A stretch of DNA of 64,000 nucleotides. Origin: Trichomonas vaginalis G3. Its lineage: Eukaryota; Parabasalia; Trichomonadida; Trichomonadidae. The first letter of the stretch is position 1, and every line of letters starts with the position of its first letter. The notes beneath the pieces were generated by a model. It searched no databases, was not told the DNA's origin, and saw only the letters and a program-made list of their open reading frames with translations. The DNA lies in contig NC_067204.1 of the NCBI RefSeq assembly GCF_026262505.1, forward strand, positions 23,467,300 to 23,531,299, given 5' to 3'. Shown here one piece after another: positions 41,798-52,388 of this stretch. Position numbers and translations under genes: made by a program.

Positions 41798-42625
41798 ATG
41801 TCAACAACAGAGAACACAACAACAGTTATAGTCCATGAAGCCATAAATGAAGAATACGAGTACATACAGTATAACAAACAGTTACGTCTCATTCGTTCAG
41901 TCAAAGATGACATGTACCAAATGCAAAGTATTTTGAATACTCTTCGTTCTACAAAGCAAGCACGTCATTGGTTTGAAAACCAACAGACAAAAGAACTTTT
42001 AGAAGAATTTCCTCATATGTTTGCGAGTGGTAGAAAACCGCGGAACGAGATTCCGTACGAAAATCGTAAAAATTTGCCAAATAGTTTGAAAGGATATTAT
42101 GTTCATAGACTTCTTGTAAATGCTGTTGCAATGTGGGCTTCGCCTCGTTACGCTTGTTATATTTTCAAACATCTAGATGAAATTCATAGACAAGAACGTG
42201 AAGAGATGGAAAAGAAACTTCAAGCAAAAGATGAAGTCATTGAAGCAAAAGACAAAAACATACAGAAAAGAATACCACGTTCGGTACCAAAAGGAAAGGA
42301 AAAGAACTATAAGTATATGATTTACACTGAAGAGATGGAAAATGAAGAAGACAGAGATATGGTTATGTTGCATTTAGTCAGAAGAAACAACAAAAGCTTT
42401 TACGACCTTGCTAAGATTTACAAATCTGACAGAAATTGGTTCTATCGCGAAAACTTACCGATTTCAATGACACCGAATGAAGATGTTAAACAGATAGTTC
42501 AAGATACGTTACCTCAAACACACTATGATATGAAAGGTTGTACAATACTTACCTTCAAAGAAGATTTGCCATTGTTAAAGGAAAAAATAACAGAGTATTT
42601 TGACAACTTCAAACAAGCAGAGTAA
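41798..42625 (+). CDS. KilA-N protein with C-terminal viral domain (element B, fourth)
   Basis: 275 residues, open. KilA-N core with 'MWASPRYACYIFKHLDEIHR', a charged coiled coil, then a conserved C-terminal domain ('KNYKYMIYTEEMENEEDRDM...KSDRNWFYRENLP'), similar to domains attached to KilA-N in insect poxviruses and relatives. A leader TTTTTTATTTTGTATGTAAA is shared with the preceding paralogue. Probably a DNA-binding regulator. Confidence 0.75.
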   Translation: MSTTENTTTVIVHEAINEEYEYIQYNKQLRLIRSVKDDMYQMQSILNTLRSTKQARHWFENQQTKELLEEFPHMFASGRKPRNEIPYENRKNLPNSLKGYYVHRLLVNAVAMWASPRYACYIFKHLDEIHRQEREEMEKKLQAKDEVIEAKDKNIQKRIPRSVPKGKEKNYKYMIYTEEMENEEDRDMVMLHLVRRNNKSFYDLAKIYKSDRNWFYRENLPISMTPNEDVKQIVQDTLPQTHYDMKGCTILTFKEDLPLLKEKITEYFDNFKQAE

Positions 42626-42745
42626 ATGAACTCTTTATTTTTCAAGCTTGACCTTTACATTCTGCCTGAGGAAGTCTTTAACAAGCTCGTTAATTTCAAT
42701 TAGATAAATTGCTTCGTCTAGGGGGTCAAGCTCCATACTGAGTCA

Positions 42746-43257
42746 GTACAATATTGTACTTTTTCAAGACAATGTTGTACTTTTTCAAGACAATGTTGTA
42801 CTTTTTCAAGACAATATTGTACTTTTTCAGAACAATGTTGTACTTTTTCAGAACAATGTTGTATAAATTCAGTACAATGTCTCTCAAATTTGAGTACAGC
42901 TGTACTTTTTCAGAACAAGTCTTGTACTTTTTCAGAACAAGTCTTGTACTTTTTCAGAACAAGTCTTGTACTTTTTCAAGACAATGTTGTACTTTTTCAA
43001 GACAATGTTGTACTTTTTCAAGACAATATTGTACTTTTTCAGAACAATGTTGTATAAATTCAGTACAATGTCTCTCAAATTTGAGTACAGCTGTACTTTT
43101 TCAGAACAAGTCTTGTACTTTTTCAGAACAAGTCTTGAACTTTTTCAGAACAATGTTGTACTTTTTCAGAACAATGTTGTACTTTTTCAAGACAATGTTG
43201 TACTTTTTCAAGACAATGTTGTACTTTTTCAAGACAATATTGTACTTTTTCAGAACA
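42746..43257. repeat. 21-bp tandem array (element B)
   Basis: About 24 copies of TGTACTTTTTCAAGACAATGT and variants. Spacers contain the adjoining palindromes CTCAAATTTGAG (42883-42894) and GTACAGCTGTAC (42894-42905), repeated about 200 bp later. The 21-bp period keeps a spurious frame open. Confidence 0.9.
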
Positions 43258-43375
43258 AAGACGGTTAAGACACAAACGAATGTCCGACGTACCACCAACC
43301 GAGTCCATTCCACAGCCAGAAGAACCGACAGCCCCAGCACCACAACAGACTTACTAAGACTAAACTCTTTATTTT

Positions 43376-44251
43376 TCAAGCTTGACTTTTTACAATTTGA
43401 ACTTTGTTCGCGTAGATGTGAATTCTGAAAGAAGTATGAGGGTCTTGTATGACTTTGTACTTCTCCCATAGTTCATGTCTGTCAAACTTACCTGCCATGG
43501 ACTCTTTCATAAGTTCCATGAAATCGTCTTCGGACAATCCAGGGAAAAGTACAATGTCAGTAAGTATTCTCTTTACATCCTTACTTAAACTCTTGGCTGT
43601 CTGTACACAAATGACAACTGAAATGTTAAAGTGTCTGAGCTTCTTAAGAATTCGACACATGTCTTGTTCTCTGTTCTTTAACAAAGGATGAGAAGCAAAG
43701 TCATCTAAGATAAGAAGACATCTATGAGGGTAAGTCTTCCAATCGTACGATTGCAATTTCTTCGAAATGTATTCTATCTCTTTCTGTTTGTTTCTGAAGT
43801 GTTTCTTCTCTAATATTCTCTGCATTTCCTCATTTGGGTCTTTAAACTTCGAATTTATATACTCATTTATAGCATTGTACTTCAAAACTCTTCTTTGGTA
43901 CTTCTTTATCCAATCTAACAACTCAGAGTCTTTTATACATACTAACTTAGACTTCTTTATAATATCTTTGAACGAATTGACGGTTTGATCGAATTGACCA
44001 GAAGTACTACAAATGACTACTAACTCATAGAATGGGTTCTTCTCATCTAGTTCTTGTTGTTGTGCAGCCATTTTAAGATAAGTGAAAGTCTTACCCGACC
44101 CAGGTGGTGCAATTAGACCTGTTATACCATTCTGAGCAAATAAGAACTTGTCATGTATGGGTTTTATCTGAGCATTTTCCAACTTCCTCTTGTTCTTATT
44201 TAAAACATTCTCAAATTTCTTGTCAATGTCAGCAAACTTTTTTTCTAACAT
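43376..44251 (-). CDS. A32-like DNA-packaging ATPase (element B)
   Basis: 291 residues, open. Walker A 'APPGSGKT' at about residues 48-55, Walker B 'CLLILDDFA' at about 180, and 'VVICVQTAKSLSKDVK', the expected sensor position. It belongs to the FtsK/HerA packaging ATPases of Polintons and nucleocytoplasmic viruses. It lies between the 21-bp array and a divergent small gene. Confidence 0.85.
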   Translation of the reverse strand: MLEKKFADIDKKFENVLNKNKRKLENAQIKPIHDKFLFAQNGITGLIAPPGSGKTFTYLKMAAQQQELDEKNPFYELVVICSTSGQFDQTVNSFKDIIKKSKLVCIKDSELLDWIKKYQRRVLKYNAINEYINSKFKDPNEEMQRILEKKHFRNKQKEIEYISKKLQSYDWKTYPHRCLLILDDFASHPLLKNREQDMCRILKKLRHFNISVVICVQTAKSLSKDVKRILTDIVLFPGLSEDDFMELMKESMAGKFDRHELWEKYKVIQDPHTSFRIHIYANKVQIVKSQA

Positions 44252-44286
44252 ATTTTTAGAAAAATTAAAATTTTATCTTTTAGAAA

Positions 44287-44743
44287 ATGTCTAGCGATTT
44301 CGCTATCTATATTCGAGACAAACTTTTCGACTCTAAAACATCTGTCGACCATAAAATCTTACATAGTGTAAACAAGAAAGGTGAATTTGTTCTAAAGTTC
44401 TGTTTCTGGGAATATGACAAGAACCATAAAACATTACAAAGAGCAGTCTTAAAATTTGTCAATGACAGACTTGTTGACAGAGATGACGCCGATTGGAAAG
44501 ATGAAGTCCAACAAAAGTTCTTAGAATGCAAAGAAGGCACATGCGCTGTTCTTGAAGATGAAATAGAAAACAGAATAGAAGAGCTATTAAAGGACAAAGA
44601 ACTTTTACATAAATATGGTTCGGAGAAATTTGACATAACTCCACCAGAAAAAGAAGAAGAAGAGAGAAAGGAAAGAAAAGAAAGTAGAAGAAGAGAAGAA
44701 AGAACCTGAACCAGTTCCAGAGAAAAAGAAATTTGACATGTAA
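44287..44743 (+). pseudogene. Small charged protein (element B)
   Basis: Starts MSSDFAIYIRDKLFDSK, with a helical acidic body and a Lys/Glu/Arg-rich tail. The leader TTTTATCTTTTAGAAA precedes the ATG. No family. Counterpart at 4827-5272. Confidence 0.5.
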
Positions 44744-44759
44744 AAATAAAATTTTATTT

Positions 44760-45178
44760 TTAGAACATTTCTGGGTCAATGTCAATGTTCTCTTCCTCTT
44801 TAGGAGCAAACACTGGCTTAGACTCTAAAATCTTTTTACCTAATTACCTTGAACTTCAACTATCTTAGACTCATAATATTCATAGTCGTCTGCTTTCTTT
44901 GGTTCATAAGGTATAACAAGTTTGTATGCTTTGCCTTCTTTAAGGTTTGAGAACCTTCTGTCAAAATTTTCTTTGACTGCTAACAAACCTTCTATGTCTA
45001 AGTCTTCAAATTTCGCACCATTTTTAGTCACAATAGCAAACTTAACAGGTTCGATGTTCCAAACTTTGTCAAATGTAGACTTTTCAAAATGGTAGAAGTA
45101 AACATTCAAATATATGAATGGGTCTAGTTCTTCTTTGACTTCTGTCATGTACTTATTTACTGAGATGAATTTCGTCAT
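44760..45178 (-). pseudogene. Hypothetical small protein (element B)
   Basis: Counterpart of the element A gene at 5289-5707; starts MTKFISVNKYMTEVK. The leader TTTTTTATCCGATAGAAAAG is upstream of the ATG. Function unknown. Appears broken. Confidence 0.5.
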
Positions 45179-45218
45179 CTTTTCTATCGGATAAAAAAAT
45201 ATTTTTTTTTAAAACGTT

Positions 45219-45799
45219 TTAAAATGGTATGCCATATAGCTTCTTGAATTTGTTAAGAAGTATATGAACGTGTTTTCCATCTGTATCTCTAGTGTTTACA
45301 TAAGCATAGTCATCCTTAGTAAAATATACTTGTAATTTTCTATAGTTTACACCGGTATAAAAGTAGAAAGAGTCTTGTTCTTCGCTATAGTAGTAAAACT
45401 CAAGCGTATGCTTGCCATAGTCTGTAATTTCAATTGCTTCATCTTCTAGTTCGTCGACAAATTCGAATACAATATCTCCAAATTTGCTTGTTCTTATTGT
45501 TTTCAGAAAGAGTGACCCAACGTAAATTTTCAAGTCTATTGTCGTTTCTTATACGGTTTATGTGGTCTACAAAGGTAAATTGTTAGGATTCGGTATAAAA
45601 TGAGTTGCAATGACAATATGTTTAAATAGTTTTTTCCACCCATCCTCATCATAGCATATCCGTCATTTCGCTCCCATTCGCTTAAAACTCTTTTTGTCTT
45701 TTTGTTTCTGACTTCAAATGACTCACAACAGTGAATTTCATATTTCTCATCTAACAAACAAGTTTCCCAACGGTCTTCTCCAACAAACTCAGCGTACAT
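45219..45799 (-). pseudogene. Second HNH endonuclease copy (element B)
   Basis: Nearly identical to the open gene at 36525-37109 but on the other strand and broken. It occupies the slot where element A carries the SF3-like helicase, so replacement of one by the other is likely. Confidence 0.7.
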
Positions 45800-45845
45800 T
45801 TCAAATAAAATAAAAAAAATATATTTTTTATTCTTGAGCTATTTT

Positions 45846-46634
45846 TTATTCTTGACTTTGTTGTTGCATTTGTTCCATTTGTTGCATTTGTTGTTGAAGT
45901 TGTTCTTGTAGTACAATACTTTCACCAGTTGCATCTTCCAATTCGAAACTTTCTGCCGTCATTGACAAATACATAGGACATAAAAGTTTTACAGGAACAA
46001 AGTTTGCGTCGACTAAGGTTAAGTTTATGTTTGCCAAAGTGTTTGAGTTCACTAAAGCTGAAAACTCTGCATTCGAATGAACAATAGGCAAACCAGCAGA
46101 GAATGTGTTGTTTATACGCATGAGTATCTTTTGGTCATAGTAGTTTCTGTCGATATTCGAATAGCACTTTGAACCTAAGTTTGAAACAATATATAAAATA
46201 GGTGTACTTAAAGTCAATGGAACAGACAAACCTTGTATGACACCTTTTCCTGTTATAGGAAACTGTTGGTAGTAAAAACCAGATATAAGTTTTGTATTAT
46301 AGCTCATATCGTTTATACTAAACTCAGTCGGACATCCAAACATAATGAAACCTGCTCTAGTTGCAGCACATGTTACATCCGTCCTTAAAGTATTAAATAA
46401 GTCAACAAAACCTGTTGGTGGTATATCTGAGTAAGTATCTTCAAAGAAGTATTTTTTACCATTCACAACAACAAAGTCTTCTGGTGTCAAAAGAGCAAAA
46501 CAGGCTTTAGTCGTCATTGTGTTTAAAGTTAGTTTACAATATCGTCCTTGAGGACTTTGTAAGTTTGTTGTTATAGAATTATATGACTCAGGGTTTTTAG
46601 TCGTAATAGTATAAACCACTATGTCTTCTGCCAT
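45846..46634 (-). CDS. Penton-like minor capsid protein (element B)
   Basis: 262 residues, open. Starts MAEDIVVYTITTKNPESYN; beta-rich with a Gln/Met-rich tail (QQQMQQMEQMQQQSQE). The size suits a single jelly-roll penton. It sits upstream of the capsid-like gene in the packaging and structural block. Assignment by position and size. Confidence 0.55.
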   Translation of the reverse strand: MAEDIVVYTITTKNPESYNSITTNLQSPQGRYCKLTLNTMTTKACFALLTPEDFVVVNGKKYFFEDTYSDIPPTGFVDLFNTLRTDVTCAATRAGFIMFGCPTEFSINDMSYNTKLISGFYYQQFPITGKGVIQGLSVPLTLSTPILYIVSNLGSKCYSNIDRNYYDQKILMRINNTFSAGLPIVHSNAEFSALVNSNTLANINLTLVDANFVPVKLLCPMYLSMTAESFELEDATGESIVLQEQLQQQMQQMEQMQQQSQE

Positions 46635-46640
46635 TTTTAC

Positions 46641-47222
46641 TTAGCAACTAAATTTTAATGAAATGTTGTGGTCGTCAAATATTTTTATGACGTCTGGGAA
46701 ACTATATTTTAAGTTCAACGTTTCACCTCCTTTCATAACGTATATCTTGTCAATGACATTATATGAAACACCACAGCAAGCAATGTCGGGTTCTATTTCT
46801 TTGATGTTTATATCGTCTGCCTCTGTCAAAAGTTTCAATAGTTCTTTCAAAATTTCATGAGGTGCGATGACATATGAGTTCACTTTTACAGGGTTGTGTT
46901 CGACCAAGTTTAACATTATACCCAAAGCTTGACAAATCTTCTCCTGAGTTTTAAGTTTGTCTTTCAGTTGTTTGTAGTCGTTTCGAATATCTGCAACAGA
47001 ACTTAAGTCTCTGCTAACTTCAGGATATGTTGGTTGTTCTTTTACAGGAACTATTGTTATACCATCTTCGTCTTCGTATGGTTTCCCCACTTCAACATCT
47101 CTTTCTTTGACATTGACAACAACACTTTGACTGTTTGTTTGAGTTGGTGAATTTAACTTCACATCTGCCACCGCCATTAAACCTTTTGAAACACTCACGC
47201 TTCTATTTTTCGGAAATGACAT
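46641..47222 (-). CDS. Hypothetical protein MSFPKNRS (element B)
   Basis: 193 residues from the ATG at 47222 (leader TTTTTATTCTAAGTAAA); an upstream frame extension is rejected. It has a central helical segment, 'VNSYVIAPHEILKELLKLLT', and two Cys near 'DIACCGVSY'. The stop is 6 bp from the penton-like start. Unknown function; may be structural. Confidence 0.55.
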   Translation of the reverse strand: MSFPKNRSVSVSKGLMAVADVKLNSPTQTNSQSVVVNVKERDVEVGKPYEDEDGITIVPVKEQPTYPEVSRDLSSVADIRNDYKQLKDKLKTQEKICQALGIMLNLVEHNPVKVNSYVIAPHEILKELLKLLTEADDINIKEIEPDIACCGVSYNVIDKIYVMKGGETLNLKYSFPDVIKIFDDHNISLKFSC

Positions 47223-47240
47223 TTTACTTAGAATAAAAAG

Positions 47241-47660
47241 ATGGACGTATTTGAGTATCTCTTCGAATTGAAGCAAAACAAAGTTTACACACACAAACAA
47301 TACAAGTTCATTGACAGAATAGTTCTTTATACAAACAATGGAAAATGTTATAGAATAGCAGTCTTTGCTGAACCAAAATATTTTCATAAAGCAAAGAAAG
47401 TTGGTATAACCGAGATGGTGAAAGTTCTTGAAGCAGACAAAAATATAACAACAAAACTGACCGATATTTCTAAAGGAAAGTTTTTAATACAATACTATGT
47501 CAAAACTGGCGTACTGTCAATATTTGACGGAGAGAAGTCAGTTCAAGAACAACTTACTGACCTGCTGCCAAAATCTGCTCGATGGAAGCTGTCGTTATAC
47601 CAATCTGAGGAGCCCCAGCAGGTTTCATCGAACGAATTTTCAAAAGAGCATCTTCCGTGA
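47241..47660 (+). CDS. Hypothetical protein MDVFEYLF (element B)
   Basis: 139 residues, open, Lys-rich alpha/beta. It is divergent from the previous gene and convergent with the capsid gene, with a 6-bp gap. No family; conserved in element A. Confidence 0.55.
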   Translation: MDVFEYLFELKQNKVYTHKQYKFIDRIVLYTNNGKCYRIAVFAEPKYFHKAKKVGITEMVKVLEADKNITTKLTDISKGKFLIQYYVKTGVLSIFDGEKSVQEQLTDLLPKSARWKLSLYQSEEPQQVSSNEFSKEHLP

Positions 47661-47666
47661 AAAGTG

Positions 47667-49163
47667 CTATTGTTTTGTAAACTTCTTTGCTTTCAATTCA
47701 TCTGGACCGTCTCTGTCACCAGTATATTGTATTTGAACTGTACCAACAGTTGAAATACCACCCATAAAGTCTTCTGAGTCAGCAAATGGAATGCCAAGCC
47801 AAAAGTTTGAACGGTCTCCATTTGTATATTGAGTGTTTTGAGCTCCTGTATGAGTCCATACTTTCACATATGGCATAATAGAACTTTGCATTTCAGGGTT
47901 AATGGTTGTTGTGAAGTTGTTGTTAAAGTTCATAGCATCTAATGTCAAGTTGTATGACCTCATATCCTCAACTGTAGAATATTCTTCTCTTGGATAGTAT
48001 TTGCCATCTATGTTTATATGGTATTTAATACCAGGGTTGTAGAAGCAAGAATAGTCATTTATAGTTCGTCTGAACAGTACAAACATAGTATCTGCATGTT
48101 TCATTGCAGTTGTTAAAGCAATATCTGTTCTTGCACCTGCGGTTCCTGGATTTTGGTTTCCAACTTCACCTGCAAAGTCTTTGACAGATATTTGGTGTAT
48201 AGGGAACATAAGTGGAACTGCAATATATTTGGCAGCTAAAGCATTTGAAATATCTGGGTCCAACATATAGACTGCAAGTCTGCTTTCTATTCTCTTGCAT
48301 TCAAACTTTTCGCATGTGAACTTAACTGGGTCCCAAGCATCTCCAGCAGCATTGAAATAATAGTTTACTTCAGTGTTGAGGTTTGAGAAACCAAAGTCTA
48401 AGTCAACTTTGTTTTTGCAAAAGTCGGCGAATGACATTTTATTTGTTCCCACTACTTCTGTAAGAGTGAATGGGTCTTGTGTTGGTGCAATGACTAAGTT
48501 ATTTTTGCTTGGAGTAAGTTCGATAGAAATTTTTCCTGCCCAGTTTGGCAAGTATCTTAAAAACCTGAAGATGAGGAAAGATGACAAAGGAACTCTAAGT
48601 TTCAATTTTACTTTGGTTACTGCTGCTGCAGTTTGTCCAGAAAGGTTAACATAAACTCCTGGAACGTTAGGGTCAAGTCTTCTTATTTTCTCAATGGTTG
48701 CATACTGGTCTGTTTGTTCTCTAGCTTGTGGTTGTACTGAGTTTCTCAAAGCGAACCATTCATAGTTTGCCCATGTTACTGTTTGAACTAAGTCAGAGTT
48801 AGAATATATCTTATATCCCATGAAAACTTCTGGAGCATACTGGTATCCGACATAGAAAATTCCATTGCAACCTTTCTTGTCAGACAACTTGGCAGAAGGT
48901 TTTATTTCAATGTCTTGTTCCACGTATAAGAATGAGTTGTCAATAGAAATAATATGAAACCTGTCGCAAGCAATATCTACTGTTGTTGAAGAACCTTCTC
49001 CAAACTCACCTACGTTTCCATAAGAAACAGCAGTTGTATATTCGTAAGTTCCAGGAACTATTTCTGACCTTCTAATGGCATTGTCGCATTCGTTATACCA
49101 TTCGGAAACATTTCCATTCATGGCATCCAAAACTGTTGGCGTTATATTCTGAGCGGCGTACAT
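47667..49163 (-). CDS. Major capsid-like protein (element B)
   Basis: 498 residues, open, starting MYAAQNITPTVLDAMNGNV. Composition (Asn, Thr, aromatic) and length fit a double jelly-roll major capsid protein. It is the longest well conserved structural gene and lies next to the penton-like gene. Leader TTTTTACTCATATGAA. The fold is inferred; no structure comparison was possible. Confidence 0.65.
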   Translation of the reverse strand: MYAAQNITPTVLDAMNGNVSEWYNECDNAIRRSEIVPGTYEYTTAVSYGNVGEFGEGSSTTVDIACDRFHIISIDNSFLYVEQDIEIKPSAKLSDKKGCNGIFYVGYQYAPEVFMGYKIYSNSDLVQTVTWANYEWFALRNSVQPQAREQTDQYATIEKIRRLDPNVPGVYVNLSGQTAAAVTKVKLKLRVPLSSFLIFRFLRYLPNWAGKISIELTPSKNNLVIAPTQDPFTLTEVVGTNKMSFADFCKNKVDLDFGFSNLNTEVNYYFNAAGDAWDPVKFTCEKFECKRIESRLAVYMLDPDISNALAAKYIAVPLMFPIHQISVKDFAGEVGNQNPGTAGARTDIALTTAMKHADTMFVLFRRTINDYSCFYNPGIKYHINIDGKYYPREEYSTVEDMRSYNLTLDAMNFNNNFTTTINPEMQSSIMPYVKVWTHTGAQNTQYTNGDRSNFWLGIPFADSEDFMGGISTVGTVQIQYTGDRDGPDELKAKKFTKQ

Positions 49164-49195
49164 TTCATATGAGTAAAAATATAGAATAGTTGGAT

Positions 49196-52100
49196 TTATA
49201 TGTCATAATAGAACCCACTCCGACCAAGCTTTACTTTCTTCCTGACTGAGTTTTTAACTCTTCTTTTTCCTTCATTGCCCTCTGCTTGAAGTTGTTGCAT
49301 CTTTGCATTATGTTCATCTAGTATGTTGCAAATTTCCCATGTCCTTTTTGCCTTTTGGCTCTGGTCGCCCATCTCAGGTAACCTATATCCTAGAAAGAGT
49401 TTGTCATAGTCTGTATTTGAGTCTTCGCGTATTGTTTGCATGACTCTTTCCTGAGTTTCCGGTTCAAGCTCTTCAAACAGTGCCTGTCCATATGGAATAT
49501 GCTCGTTTCCAAATATATGTTTTTGTAGCCATTCTGGTTTTCTTTCCATGTTACCAACTATATCTTTTGTGAATGGGAAGGCTTCTACCCAATCTTTCAG
49601 TCTTGCGTCGTTTATTTCTGTAGTTGGTTTTATTTTGTCAAGGAACATGTTTTTCAATACTAACATTTCATTTGGTACTGTCCATTTGAGTTTTCTTAAA
49701 TATTCATCCCTTCTCGGTTCATTGTCTGCAAAGTAAGTTTTTATGACATTTTGTAAACTTTCGTTTGCAAGGTCATGTACAATAGGTTCTCTTCCTTCTA
49801 TCTCCCTAACTTTCTTTCTAAACTCTTCACCAAATATACCATCTCTATGGTTCTGTGTAGTTCTTTGAGATAAATGTTCTAGAACGTCAGGTGTTATATT
49901 TCCATCAGCCATGTTCATTTCATACTGGTCCAAAATATCTGCATCTTTCATATCTTTCAATGGCATTAAAGCCGCGCTGAAAATACCAGCTATATCTGGT
50001 TCACCATTGACTTCCATTGCGTCTACAACTTCTTGGAATTGAGGTTGTAAGTTTATGAACCACCTATCCGGGTTAGCTTTATGACCCCATCTCATTGTAG
50101 TTCCATCGTCTGCAGAAACAAAAGTAGGTTTGTTTCCATCTTGGTTAGGTTCTGAATGAACTTTAAACAATGTTTCATTTCTATATGTTTTCTTGAAATT
50201 TAACCTTTTATCTTCACCGAGTTCATCCGAAGATTGAACGTTAAATGCTCGTAAGTAAAAAGGGTTGTTGTATTTGTGTACATTTTTTTTCAGTTCTTCC
50301 ATTCTATGCTGGATATTTTCATCTGATGTTGGAGTCTTTTGTATGTCGGCAAACATTTTTCGATATTCTTCTACTATGTCAGCCGAATTTTTTTTAGACT
50401 CTTGGAAATATTCCATATTCTCCGCATACTCTTGTTGAGGGTCAAGATTTTTCGGCTGTTCCAAATCTTCATCTAGTTCTGTGAAGTTAGTTTCCAAAGG
50501 AAGGACTTGTTCGTTTCCTTCAGGCTCTTCTAGCTTTTGTTGCTGAACTATTTCTTCCATGTCTGGTTGTATCTGAACTAGTTCTTCCTGTGGAGTTTCT
50601 TGTACCTCATCTGCTGGCATTTCATATATTCCGAGACCGTTTTCAACAAGTTCCCTTTCTAAGTCATCCGGACTCATAAACCTTTCTTCTTTCGTTCCGT
50701 CTCTATTTTTTACGCGTTTCATGAAGAGAGTTAAATTGTCATTTAGCTCTGACATCAAATATCTCGGAGTAAATTCGTTCATGTCATTTGGATGATATGC
50801 TATTAAATCATATCCCTTAGCGAGCTTGTATTTTCCAGGTTTGAAATTATATCCCCTTTGGTGCAGAGCCATAAAGCTAAATAGGTTCGGGTCAGTATTT
50901 CCATCCTTGAACTTTCTAATAGCTTCTTTATATCTGTCACTAAAGTCAATACTATCTGGGTAACCATAGTCTTCTTTAAGCATTTTTAAGAATTCTTGGT
51001 TTCCTTGTTCTCTACTTCTTTTATGTCCTTGCTCTGTTTGTGGTTGTTGTTGTGCTGGTTGTGGTGCAGTGTTTTGAACTGTTGGTTGTTGTGTTGGTTG
51101 TTGTGCTGGTTGTTGTGCATGCCTGTGTCTGTGTCCATGTGACGATGTAAATGTTCTAGGTAGTCCTGGTGCAGGTGCTTCTCTTGGAGGGTTTGGTGGT
51201 ATATAAGTTCCACCAGCTGGCACATATGTTCCATCTGCAGCGTAATGTCCTACCTGACTTTTCGTTTTTAAGAAAGCATTTACTAGGTCTGTTTTGGTCT
51301 GTTGTAACTCTTTTTCTTGACTTTTCACAACAGTTGCTCTAACGGCGTCATAGGCACTTTGAACTGCCTGTCTCGTTGCTGCATCTGTTATTTTCGTCAT
51401 ATTTTGTGCTACTTCTTTTAACTCTTTGTCGAAACCTTCAGACTTCAGTTTCTTTCCAGATGAGAAGTCGTTCACTTGTTTCACCTTACTATGAAGAGCT
51501 TCGAAAGCGTTCTTAAAGTCAGCATTTGTTAAAGCTTCATTTGAACTATCTTCATCCGCTTGTATTTTTGTCCTTATTGACCCTATGAGTTGGCTGCTTT
51601 AGCGTTGGCTTGGGCATCTAACCAGTCATTGTTAGCTTTTATATATTCTGCACTTTTCATTGCCTTTTGCATGGCTGCGTCGTTATTTTTACTTTCTTGT
51701 GCTAAGTTTTCATACTGTACGGTTTGGTTTTGCAACTGTAAAAGTTTTTCTGCCTTTACATTTGCTTCAACTTCTTTTTTATACTCATCGCTATCCATAT
51801 ATGTCTTCAGGGCTTTTTGTTTTATCTCTTCATCTTTCAGTACTTTATATCGAGTAGTATGGTTTTTCAAATTTATGACATCTTGTTCCATTTTTGCTAC
51901 TTCTGCTGCTTTTTCTGACACTTTTTTTCGCATATTCCTCTGTACTTAGTTCTTTCAGTTGTTCTTCTTTCTTCTTTTCTCTACGTTTAACTCATTGAGT
52001 TTCTTTGTGTGTCTGTCATATTCTAGTTTCTTTTCGTTTTCACTTATTTGCTTCTGTATGTCTATGTTTGACTTTTTGACATCTGTTATTTGATTTTTGA

Positions 52101-52374
52101 GTGAACTCAAATTCATTTGACTTTGAGGGTTATAGGCTGTTCCGTCTGCAGCTCCACCATAGCCTGCCATTTTCGCTAAAAGTGCCGCTCTTAAACCTCC
52201 ACTCTGTGCACCAACAACTCGGTTTAAAAGCATAGGGTTGCTTGACATTTGTTGCAACATAGTGGGGTCATTCATCATTTGTTGTTGCAACTGTTGTTGT
52301 GGTGTCAGTTTTACTATTGGATGTTTCAATGCTCTCTTCCTCTTACGTATATTCTTACGTAGCTTACGTGGCAT
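49196..52374 (-). pseudogene. Long coiled-coil virion-type protein remains (element B)
   Basis: Starts MPRKLRKNIRKRKRALK (leader CTTTTTAACTTCACTTAAA) and ends SGFYYDI. Basic N-terminus, Gln/Met repeats, long Lys/Glu/Ala coiled coils, a Gln/Pro/His linker, and an acidic C-terminal half with 'KYNNPFYLRAFNVQS'. About 3.2 kb, the largest gene of the element; it abuts the right repeat. Possibly an internal or scaffold protein. Broken. Confidence 0.6.
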
Positions 52375-52388
52375 TTTAAGTGAAGTTA

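Noticed and set aside
42754-43428. 224-residue LYFFKTM repeat frame
   Set aside because: Result of a 21-bp array period; low complexity and no start context.
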